From Methanosarcinaceae archaeon (GTDB taxonomy: Archaea > Halobacteriota > Methanosarcinia > Methanosarcinales > Methanosarcinaceae): DNA of 6,509 nucleotides. Positions 1-5,222 of the stretch are shown here, piece by piece. The stretch lies in contig DQIO01000187.1 in NCBI GenBank assembly GCA_020793555.1, positions 1 through 6,509 on the forward strand, read 5' to 3'. The notes below the pieces were generated by a model. The model saw nothing but the letters and a program-made list of their open reading frames with translations, had not been told where the DNA came from and did no database searches. The position numbers and the translations under genes are program-made. How positions within the stretch are numbered: the first letter of the stretch is position 1; the number at the start of each line of letters is the position of its first letter.

Positions 1-26
1 CATATTCTATCTTCTTCTGACATTTA

Positions 27-52
27 ATATAGAATATGCGTATATTCTATAT
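27..52. repeat. 11-bp perfect inverted repeat with 4-nt loop, plus a third copy of the arm at 1-10
   Basis: The left arm at 27-37 (ATATAGAATAT) is perfectly complementary to the right arm at 42-52 (ATATTCTATAT), around the loop GCGT. The core ATATTCTAT occurs again at 2-10, so 1-10 can pair equally well with 29-38. The element lies about 160 bases beyond the stop codon of the minus-strand gpgS gene. It could be a bidirectional terminator-like hairpin, a regulator binding site for a gene to the left of the window, or a repeat remnant. There is no clean T-tract next to it. The repeat itself is certain; its role is unknown. Confidence 0.75.
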
Positions 53-92
53 AATTATTGTGGCATTTAGGATGATGGAATAATTAACTTAT

Positions 93-114
93 CCGGAAGT
101 CATGTAATATATAA
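93..114 (+). promoter_or_regulatory. Possible archaeal promoter (BRE/TATA-like)
   Basis: CCGGAAGT at 93-100 is followed four bases later by an AT-rich TATA-like stretch (TAATATATAAT, about 105-115). The same arrangement, CCGGAAGT-YAYG-AT-rich box, occurs on the minus strand at 1592-1573, upstream of gpgS. Archaeal transcription starts about 25 bases after the TATA box, which would be near 135-140. That is just ahead of a GGAGG-type ribosome binding site at 147-152. What it would transcribe is unclear, because only a doubtful antisense ORF follows. Confidence 0.3.
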
Positions 115-130
115 TTCATAGAATTATATA
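108..130. repeat. 10-bp perfect inverted repeat with 3-nt loop
   Basis: TATATAATTC (108-117) and GAATTATATA (121-130) are perfect reverse complements separated by ATA. The repeat overlaps the end of the TATA-like element at 93-114, so it could be an operator over a promoter. It could equally be a hairpin in the 3' untranslated region of gpgS, which is transcribed leftward through here. It is independent of the inverted repeat at 27-52; the arm sequences are similar in composition but not the same. Confidence 0.7.
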
Positions 131-209
131 GTGCGAGTTATTCGACCGGAGGGAGAATTTTCTTGTCGCATATATTTTTAGATTATGCTTTTAGGTGCAA
201 CAGGAAAAT

Positions 210-1430
210 CTACTTTGATTTCCTACAAGCCTCTGCATCTTTAAGCGCTGCATCACGCAGTCTTTTTCTCAGATCAGGCATCGCGGCAAGTGCCCGGGTC
301 CAATCCGGCAAGAGTATTCCTGATGGATTATTCAGGTAATCCTTACCTGTATCCATTATAACTTCTGAAAATGAATCAACGTATGTCTCTTCCATGTGCC
401 TGTTGTAATGCAATCCATTACAAAGGGCATCTGCATGATATTGTCTTATCAGATCCTGTGAAAGACGTTTGTATTTGACCTGTATGCTGTGTAAGAATGA
501 TTCAGATATCGGAGTATTTGTGGTCTCTGTGACAATTCGAAGGAGTGTTGTCATTATATCCCGTGTCATCTTGAAAAGTCCTTCACTTGTATCAGCACTT
601 ACCTCCTTATGCTTATGGTCATAATATCCCAGGTCGGTCTGACATATCTTTTTTAGTGTCGTGTTCCTGTAAACCTCTGCTAAAAGTCCAACCTCAAGTC
701 CCCAATCTCCCGGGATCCTTATGTTCAGTGCAAGATCACTTCGCATTGCAAATTCACCCGATAGTGTATATTTGAATGCTTTAAGATATTGCAAGACATC
801 TGACTCGTACTTTAGATTTCTCAGAAGAGTCTCGATCATCGGGCGGACAAGAAGACGAAATACCCTGCCGTGCATGATATGGTTTTCCATGTCAATTCTT
901 GCATAATAGCCTTTATTGAACATAAAATTAAGTTCAGGCTCAATGATCGGATACAACAATTTCGCTGGCAGATCTTTTGAATATGTAGAAATATCGGCAT
1001 CATGGAGCGCGATTGCATATGCTTCAAGACTTGCCACACCAATGGCAATCCAGACATCCTTTCCTTTTCCGCGGAATTGCGTCACATCAAGTTCTTTTTC
1101 TTTTAATTCTTCAAGTATTCCCGTTATCCGGGGACCATTGCACCAAATAATCAGATGAGGCAGTTTCAGACGCCTGAAAAAACGCATTACTGTTTTATAC
1201 TGATGAATATCATCAGCCGCAAGGGCAATTACAATCTGCTTGACACATTCGCATTCATTCAACTGGTCAACGATATGTGTAAGTGGCTCGTTCTCCACTT
1301 CTTCATACAACATCGGAATAATTATGACCGATGGGCGCACAAGTGATAAATCATGGAGTCTCCTACTCATCTTTTCATTATCTATACAAAAATCATGAAT
1401 TGTAGTTACGCGTTCCTGATTAAAATCCAT
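210..1430 (-). CDS. gpgS: Glucosyl-3-phosphoglycerate synthase (GT81 family)
   Basis: This enzyme transfers glucose from an NDP-glucose to D-3-phosphoglycerate, giving glucosyl-3-phosphoglycerate. A phosphatase (GpgP) then makes the compatible solute glucosylglycerate. The 406-residue protein is cytosolic with a GT-A fold. Visible motifs are an N-terminal nucleotide-binding strand IIPMLYEE (37-44), GKGKDVW (121-127), the metal-binding DxD in HDADI (D144, D146), LSGEFAMR (223-230), DWGLEVGLLAE (242-252) and the His-rich YDHKHK (270-275). These match the GpgS/MpgS group. The length and helical C-terminus fit GpgS of Methanococcoides burtonii, as I recall it. The start is supported by a GGGTG ribosome binding site (minus strand of 1438-1442), seven bases upstream. 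It is divergent from cobA. No gpgP follows within the 209 bases downstream in the window. Mannosyl-3-phosphoglycerate synthase is a less likely alternative. Confidence 0.9.
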   Translation of the reverse strand: MDFNQERVTTIHDFCIDNEKMSRRLHDLSLVRPSVIIIPMLYEEVENEPLTHIVDQLNECECVKQIVIALAADDIHQYKTVMRFFRRLKLPHLIIWCNGPRITGILEELKEKELDVTQFRGKGKDVWIAIGVASLEAYAIALHDADISTYSKDLPAKLLYPIIEPELNFMFNKGYYARIDMENHIMHGRVFRLLVRPMIETLLRNLKYESDVLQYLKAFKYTLSGEFAMRSDLALNIRIPGDWGLEVGLLAEVYRNTTLKKICQTDLGYYDHKHKEVSADTSEGLFKMTRDIMTTLLRIVTETTNTPISESFLHSIQVKYKRLSQDLIRQYHADALCNGLHYNRHMEETYVDSFSEVIMDTGKDYLNNPSGILLPDWTRALAAMPDLRKRLRDAALKDAEACRKSK

Positions 1431-1489
1431 ATTATTACACCCGATTTTTATTAAAATGCAGACAGTGCTTATTACGCCAATTTTATCTT

Positions 1490-1508
1490 ATTTGCTGTTG
1501 TAGCAAAT
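1490..1508. repeat. 7-bp inverted repeat, possible operator or leader hairpin
   Basis: ATTTGCT (1490-1496) and AGCAAAT (1502-1508) are perfect reverse complements around GTTGT. It lies in the divergent gap, 60-78 bases upstream of the gpgS start. If the TATA boxes near 1556-1580 drive gpgS, the repeat falls in its 5' untranslated region and could form a hairpin. It could also be a dyad binding site for a transcription regulator. Confidence 0.5.
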
Positions 1509-1553
1509 TGATTTCTACTCACTTTAACTGCAATTAATCATCACAATCATAAT

Positions 1554-1581
1554 ATTATTATATAAGTCATACATTATAAAC
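1554..1581 (-). promoter_or_regulatory. Candidate TATA boxes for gpgS
   Basis: On the minus strand two TATA-like elements follow each other: TTTATAAT (positions 1580-1573) and CTTATATAAT (about 1566-1557). The first is preceded by CCGGAAGT at 1592-1585, in the place expected for a BRE. Either box would start transcription roughly 100-120 bases upstream of the gpgS start codon, leaving a long leader that contains the inverted repeat at 1490-1508. The choice between them is inference. Confidence 0.4.
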
Positions 1582-1650
1582 GTAACTTCCGGTTAATTAT
1601 TATATTGTATTCTGCTCACAGTTCAAAATTCAGAAATTTTTACAATATAC

Positions 1651-1662
1651 TATTTATTATAT
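1651..1662 (+). promoter_or_regulatory. Candidate TATA box for the cobA operon
   Basis: TATTTATTATAT at 1651-1662 resembles the archaeal TATA box (TTTATATA-like). Transcription would start near 1680-1685, giving a short leader of about 25 bases that contains the GAGGA ribosome binding site at 1693-1697. An AT-only inverted repeat (AAAATT at 1625-1630, AATTTT at 1635-1640) lies just upstream. It may be chance in such AT-rich sequence. Confidence 0.45.
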
Positions 1663-1708
1663 CAAATCATTAAACTTGAAAAATACAATTTAGAGGATTT
1701 GTAATACC

Positions 1709-2467
1709 ATGACAAACAAATACGGAAAAGTATATCTCGTCGGTTCAGGCCCGGGTGACCCTGAACTTTTAACAATGAAAGCTCGCAGGCTTATTGATAC
1801 TGCGGATGTCGTTATATACGACCAGCTGCCTGGTAAAGCGATTCTTGATTCAATCCCGCAGAATACTGAAAAAATCGATGCCGGTAAATTTGCAGGGGAT
1901 CACAGGCTTTCACAGTGGGAAACCAACGAACTGATCATTGAAAAAGCAAAAGAAGGCAAAATGATCGTTCGCTTAAAAGGCGGCGACCCATACATGTTCG
2001 GACGTGGCGGAGAGGAAGCGGAAGTGCTTGTCGAAGCTGGCGTAGAGTTTGAAGTTGTACCTGGCATAACATCTGCGATCGCTGCACCTGCCTATGCAGG
2101 CATTCCGGTGACGCACAGAGATCATGCATCAATGGTAACGTTCATAACAGGACATGAAGACCCTACAAAAGATGAGACTGCCCTTGATTGGGAAACACTT
2201 GCAAAATTCGATGGTACGATCGTTATCTTCATGGGTGTAAAGATGCTTGGACGCAATACCGGAGAGCTTCTCAAATTCGGGAAGGACCCCAAAACACCTG
2301 TTGCACTTATTGAGCGAGGAACACGCCCGGACCAGCGCGTGACAATTGGAAACCTTGAGACCATTGCAGATATTGCAAAAGAGCAAGGCGTGAAAGCACC
2401 TGCGATCACGCTGATCGGGGATGTTGTCAAACTTCACGATATACTTGGTGCACAGATCGTACAGTGA
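1709..2467 (+). CDS. cobA: Uroporphyrinogen-III C-methyltransferase
   Basis: This enzyme transfers two methyl groups from S-adenosylmethionine to C2 and C7 of uroporphyrinogen III, giving precorrin-2. That is the branch-point intermediate for siroheme, F430, cobalamin and archaeal heme. The 252-residue protein is a stand-alone CobA/SUMT; no CysG-type dehydrogenase domain is fused. Family motifs are intact: VGSGPGDPELLT (11-22), the region around K60 and H65, RLKGGDPYMFGRGGEE (88-103), VPGITSAIAAPAYAGIPVTHR (117-137), VIFMG (172-176), ERGTRPDQ (202-209) and APAITLIGDVV (230-240). GAGGA at 1693-1697 is a reasonable, slightly distant ribosome binding site. The gene is followed after 32 bases by hemD, which makes its substrate, so the two are very probably co-transcribed. 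Confidence 0.95.
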   Translation: MTNKYGKVYLVGSGPGDPELLTMKARRLIDTADVVIYDQLPGKAILDSIPQNTEKIDAGKFAGDHRLSQWETNELIIEKAKEGKMIVRLKGGDPYMFGRGGEEAEVLVEAGVEFEVVPGITSAIAAPAYAGIPVTHRDHASMVTFITGHEDPTKDETALDWETLAKFDGTIVIFMGVKMLGRNTGELLKFGKDPKTPVALIERGTRPDQRVTIGNLETIADIAKEQGVKAPAITLIGDVVKLHDILGAQIVQ

Positions 2468-2499
2468 TTGGGCTGCTTATACTAATAATTTAATTGCAA

Positions 2500-3306
2500 A
2501 TGATAGACCAAAACAATATTCCTAAACCAGTACTTGCCATCATGCGCCCTGTGAGTTACATCGAGGAGTCCGTAAAACTTGCGGAATCACTCGGATTTGA
2601 GGCGGTCGCAGTCCCGATGATCGAGGTCGTTGACAAAGTAGATAGCGGGTTTGATGGTTTTGTAAGACGCGTGATCGAAGGTGAATCTGATTACGTGATC
2701 TTTACCAGTGCAAATGGCATTGATTTTACGCTCAGCAAAATTCCTGATGGAAAACGTGATTCGTTTATCGATGCCCTTAAGAAAACAAAAACCATCGCAA
2801 TCGGTCCAAATACTCAAAAAGCACTTCAAAAACTTGGAATTAACGACTCCGGTATGCCTGACGTGTACAGTTCCGGTGGACTTGTCGAGTACCTGTGTTC
2901 TGATGTAAGTGGTAAAACAATTGACATCGCACGGAGTTCTTACGGCGCACAAATCCTGATATCAGGACTTGAAAAATGTGGGGCATCGGTGTTTGAGACA
3001 CAAGTTTACACTCTTGGAATGCCGGATGGGGATGAACAAAAAGGACTGATCGAACTTGCAGTTTCGGGAAAGATTACGGTCTTTGCATTCACAAGTTCCA
3101 TGATGATACGTAATTTCTTTGCAAATGCGGATGCGATGGGTGTCGGTGAGCAGATTGTGGATGTATTGAACGATTCCATTGTTGCAGCGATCGGGATTCC
3201 TACGGCAGATACGTTAAACAGCTATGGAGTCGAAGTTGAGGTCATACCTGACAAATATACATTTGAAGCACTTGTCAACAAAGTGAAGGAACATATTTCG
3301 AATTGA
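2500..3306 (+). CDS. hemD: Uroporphyrinogen-III synthase
   Basis: This enzyme cyclises hydroxymethylbilane and inverts ring D to form uroporphyrinogen III, the substrate of the CobA encoded just upstream. The 268-residue protein has the usual two-lobed HemD layout. The first strand, KPVLAIMRP (residues 9-17), is followed by VIFTSANGIDF (66-76), IAIGPNTQKAL (99-109), the linker VYTLGMPDG (169-177), FAFTSSMMIRNFF (196-208) and IVAAIGIPTADTLNSYG (227-243). HemD sequences diverge strongly, so these scattered matches and the neighbour cobA carry the call. I chose ATG 2500; TTG at 2494 would add two residues. Neither start has a clear ribosome binding site, so translation may be coupled to cobA, whose stop lies 32 bases upstream. 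Confidence 0.9.
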   Translation: MIDQNNIPKPVLAIMRPVSYIEESVKLAESLGFEAVAVPMIEVVDKVDSGFDGFVRRVIEGESDYVIFTSANGIDFTLSKIPDGKRDSFIDALKKTKTIAIGPNTQKALQKLGINDSGMPDVYSSGGLVEYLCSDVSGKTIDIARSSYGAQILISGLEKCGASVFETQVYTLGMPDGDEQKGLIELAVSGKITVFAFTSSMMIRNFFANADAMGVGEQIVDVLNDSIVAAIGIPTADTLNSYGVEVEVIPDKYTFEALVNKVKEHISN

Positions 3307-3330
3307 CTTTGACGTAAATGGTGTTTATTT

Positions 3331-3336
3331 GGTGAT
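3331..3336 (+). promoter_or_regulatory. Strong archaeal ribosome binding site (GGTGAT)
   Basis: GGTGAT is a six-base match to the complement of the archaeal 16S rRNA 3' end and sits five bases before ATG 3342. It fixes the start of the small Cys-Cys protein gene and argues that this short ORF is really translated. It contrasts with the missing site in front of hemD. Confidence 0.75.
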
Positions 3337-3341
3337 GAAAA

Positions 3342-3611
3342 ATGAATGACCTTATTATCGGTGATAAAGCGATTGGATACATACAACAACATTTAAGGGA
3401 TGCGAATGCTAAAGCAATGCGTATATTCATAGGTGGGGGAGGTTGCTGTACACGACTTGAGATTACACCTGTGGAAAAAGCACTTGTGGGTGATGTTACT
3501 TATGAAAGGGACGGCGTGACAATACATGTGGATAAGGCTCTGGTTGAAGGTGCAGCTTCGATCGAGATCGGATTTGATGAAAAACGAGGATTACTCATAG
3601 ATTTGAACTAA
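3342..3611 (+). CDS. Small HesB/IscA-like Cys-Cys motif protein (CC/Se-motif type)
   Basis: An 89-residue soluble protein of unproved function. It has the beta-rich look of the HesB/IscA fold, with MRIFIGGGGCCTRLEI at residues 26-41, a middle TYERDGVTIHVDKALV (53-68) and an end ASIEIGFDEKRGLLIDL (72-88). A-type iron-sulfur carriers use one Cys at about this position plus a C-terminal CxC. Here the first Cys is doubled (C35, C36) behind four glycines and the C-terminal CxC is absent. This fits the small CC/Se-motif (seleno)protein family I recall, some of which have selenocysteine in the motif. In archaeal annotations such proteins are sometimes called HesB-like or, misleadingly, adhesin. It lies 35 bases after hemD, probably in the same transcript. 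A role in iron, iron-sulfur or redox supply for tetrapyrrole synthesis is inference. Confidence 0.7.
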   Translation: MNDLIIGDKAIGYIQQHLRDANAKAMRIFIGGGGCCTRLEITPVEKALVGDVTYERDGVTIHVDKALVEGAASIEIGFDEKRGLLIDLN

Positions 3612-3680
3612 GCTTAAAATTAAAATTAAAATTAAAATTAAGCTTAAACTTAAAATTAAACTTAAACTTAAACTTAACTT
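3610..3680 (+). repeat. Tandem hexamer array, eleven AAAATT/AAACTT/AAGCTT units
   Basis: From 3610 the sequence reads as consecutive hexamers. In order they are one AAGCTT, four AAAATT, one AAGCTT, then AAACTT, AAAATT and three AAACTT, ending at 3675. A shortened AACTT follows at 3676-3680. All units fit AARMTT-like variants of one period-6 repeat. The array starts in the TAA stop (3609-3611) of the Cys-Cys protein gene and ends 67 bases before ahbC. It is non-coding. Slippage could change its length and so the distance or expression of ahbC. A/T tracts repeated every six bases do not match the helical repeat, so simple DNA bending is not strongly implied. Confidence 0.9.
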
Positions 3681-3700
3681 GAACAATATTACTACGGTAT

Positions 3701-3712
3701 TACTATAATTAC
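3701..3712 (+). promoter_or_regulatory. Candidate TATA box for ahbC
   Basis: TACTATAATTAC lies 36-47 bases before the ahbC start codon, at the right place for a promoter with a leader of roughly 10-20 bases. The gene has its own good ribosome binding site (GGAG at 3737-3740, seven bases before ATG 3748). A separate ahbC promoter would explain the 136-base gap, unlike the 32- and 35-base gaps upstream. The region is AT-rich throughout, so a chance match is possible. Confidence 0.35.
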
Positions 3713-3747
3713 ATTTACAATTTCAATTATAGATTAGGAGAATAACG

Positions 3748-4947
3748 ATGATCGGAATTTCAAAACTTTACTGTGGGACTGTGGAACCATCAGATGCGCT
3801 TAGGTATGATCGCGATTCAAGTAAATTGCCTTCGCATCTTTTGCAGTTCTCAAAGGACAAGAAACCTGTTGTGGTCTGGAATATGGGACGGCGCTGCAAC
3901 TTAAGATGTGTGCACTGTTATGCCCAATCCAAAGACGTTGAGTATGAGGACGAACTGACCACAGAACAGGGCAAGGAACTGATCGATGACCTGGCTGAAT
4001 TCGGTTCACCTGTAATTCTTTTCTCTGGCGGGGAACCAACCATGCGAAAGGACCTTCCTGAACTTGCAGAGTATGCAAAGTTCAAGGGAATGCGCGCTGT
4101 GATCTCAACGAACGGTACATTGATCGATGAGAAAATGGCAAAGGTGCTGAAGAAGATAGGTTTGTCGTATGTGGGTATATCGCTTGATGGCGTGAGGGAG
4201 ACCAATGATAAGTTCAGGGGCGTTCCAGGGGCGTTCGATGCGGCAATGCGGGGGCTTCGCAACTGCATGAAGGAAGATATCAAGGTGGGACTTCGTTTTA
4301 CCATCAATAAGAAAAATATGATGGATATTCCTGCGATATTCGATATTATCGAAGAGGAAGGCATTCCACGTGTTTGTTTCTACCATCTTGTGTACGCGGG
4401 ACGCGGCACAAAACTTGTGGAAGATGACTTGACACATGAAGAAAGCCGCAAGGTGCTAGATCTTATTATGGATAAGACAAAAGCGTTGCATGACAAGGGC
4501 ATGCCTGTTGAGGTTTTGACTGTGGACAACCACTGCGATGGTCCATACGTGTACCTGCGCCTGTTGAAAGAGGACCCAGAGCGTGCAAAGGAAGTGTATG
4601 ACCTGCTTATGATGAACCAGGGCAACTCTACCGGCATAGGTATTGGTTGCGTCTCATGGGACGGTTCCGTACACCCTGACCAGTTCTGGAGACATTATTC
4701 ATTTGGAAATGTCAAGGACAGGAAATTCAGTGAGATCTGGACCGATACAAGCGATGAACTTATGGCTGGTCTTAAGGATCGCAAACCGCTTATCAAAGCA
4801 AATGCAGACATGTGTGCAAAATGCAAATGGTTAGAGATCTGCAACGGTAACTTCCGTGTACGGGCAGAGGCGATTTACGACAATGTGTGGGCAGATGACC
4901 CTGCATGCTACTTGACGAAGGAAGAGATCGGGTACGACGACGAATAA
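3748..4947 (+). CDS. ahbC: Radical SAM 12,18-didecarboxysiroheme deacetylase AhbC (NirJ1-like)
   Basis: AhbC removes the acetate side chains at C2 and C7 of 12,18-didecarboxysiroheme, giving Fe-coproporphyrin III in the siroheme-dependent heme pathway of archaea and sulfate reducers. The 399-residue protein has an N-terminal ISKLYCGTVEPSDALRY (4-20) typical of the AhbC/NirJ1 group. It has the radical SAM cluster motif C50-x3-C54-x2-C57 in RRCNLRCVHCY, the SAM-binding FSGGEP (92-97), STNGTLI (120-126) and VGISLDG (142-148). A SPASM-like C-terminal part carries C301 in GIGCVSWDGSVHPD and then C356-x2-C359-x5-C365 and C387, suited to an auxiliary iron-sulfur cluster. The GGAG ribosome binding site supports the start. 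AhbD (heme synthase) is the main alternative; the N-terminus and cobA-hemD upstream favour AhbC. Confidence 0.82.
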   Translation: MIGISKLYCGTVEPSDALRYDRDSSKLPSHLLQFSKDKKPVVVWNMGRRCNLRCVHCYAQSKDVEYEDELTTEQGKELIDDLAEFGSPVILFSGGEPTMRKDLPELAEYAKFKGMRAVISTNGTLIDEKMAKVLKKIGLSYVGISLDGVRETNDKFRGVPGAFDAAMRGLRNCMKEDIKVGLRFTINKKNMMDIPAIFDIIEEEGIPRVCFYHLVYAGRGTKLVEDDLTHEESRKVLDLIMDKTKALHDKGMPVEVLTVDNHCDGPYVYLRLLKEDPERAKEVYDLLMMNQGNSTGIGIGCVSWDGSVHPDQFWRHYSFGNVKDRKFSEIWTDTSDELMAGLKDRKPLIKANADMCAKCKWLEICNGNFRVRAEAIYDNVWADDPACYLTKEEIGYDDE

Positions 4948-4974
4948 CTGTTAATTTAAATGCGAGGCGGGGTC

Positions 4975-5010
4975 GGCATGGTTCAGGTCCTGCCTTATTA
5001 CTTATTGGGT
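4975..5010 (+). terminator. Possible transcription terminator after ahbC
   Basis: GGCA (4975-4978) can pair with TGCC (4991-4994), and one mismatch further in a G-C and a G-T pair can extend the stem around a short loop. A pyrimidine-rich, T-containing stretch (TTATTACTTATT) follows. It lies 28 bases after the ahbC stop. The stem is weak and the T-tract interrupted, so this is tentative. Confidence 0.3.
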
Positions 5011-5017
5011 GTTGCAT

Positions 5018-5101
5018 ATGACTGCTAAAATATTGGGATATGCATTGACGAAAATAGGGGAAATCAGAATGAGAAGGCTTATTACAGGCCTCGGTAATTA
5101 A
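5018..5101 (+). CDS. Candidate 27-residue small protein
   Basis: An ATG at 5018 opens a 27-codon frame ending with TAA at 5099-5101. It is preceded by GGTG (5008-5011, within TTGGGTG) at a six-base spacing, a ribosome binding site as good as those of the real genes here. The predicted peptide begins MTAKILGYALTKIGEIRM and is basic, with a possible short amphipathic helix. I recognise no family. It sits alone in the 275-base gap between ahbC and the membrane protein gene, on the same strand as both. It may be a real small gene or a chance ORF; conservation in relatives would decide. Confidence 0.3.
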   Translation: MTAKILGYALTKIGEIRMRRLITGLGN

Positions 5102-5167
5102 TTCCGGGGTATAGTGACTGTGAGATGGTTGCTCTGCGCATCTTTTTTACTTTAAATGATAGGCATA

Positions 5168-5200
5168 AACTATAATCGGCCTTATGACAAAATTATTAAA
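5168..5200 (+). promoter_or_regulatory. Candidate promoter region for the membrane protein gene
   Basis: Two TATA-like stretches are visible: ACTATAAT (5169-5176) and AATTATTAAAT (5191-5201). The second lies about 25 bases before ATG 5223, so transcription would begin at or very near the start codon. Together with the lack of any ribosome binding site this suggests a leaderless mRNA. The first would give a leader of about 25-30 bases. The sequence alone does not decide. Confidence 0.3.
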
Positions 5201-5222
5201 TCTGTAATCCTTGTCACTACCA

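Noticed and set aside
185..244. Short plus-strand ORF whose peptide contains LLGATGKSTLI, resembling a nucleotide-binding P-loop.
   Set aside because: Only 19 codons, opened just after a stop codon, no ribosome binding site at a suitable distance, wrong spacing for a Walker A motif, and its end overlaps gpgS in antisense. Probably chance.
163..339. 58-codon TTG-started ORF with upstream GGAGGG.
   Set aside because: Not listed as a gene because most of it is antisense to the conserved gpgS coding region and the peptide resembles no known family. Kept only as part of the antisense-transcript finding.
587..1346. Plus-strand ORFs of 60-80 codons inside the gpgS gene.
   Set aside because: They are shadows of the conserved minus-strand gpgS frame, with no ribosome binding sites or recognisable motifs.
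1625..1640. AAAATT/AATTTT inverted repeat upstream of the cobA TATA box, considered as an operator.
   Set aside because: Made only of A and T in AT-rich sequence; too likely by chance to list separately.
2122..2952. Minus-strand ORFs of about 100-120 codons opposite cobA and hemD.
   Set aside because: They lie opposite well-conserved enzymes and show compositions typical of reversed coding frames; no promoter or ribosome binding site supports them.
3610..3680. Hexamer array considered as a CRISPR array or integration site.
   Set aside because: The unit is six bases with no spacers, and no cas, integrase or tRNA gene is present.
3918..4637. Minus-strand ORFs of up to 148 codons opposite ahbC.
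   Set aside because: Serine-rich translation typical of the complement of a real gene; the plus-strand frame carries all radical SAM motifs.
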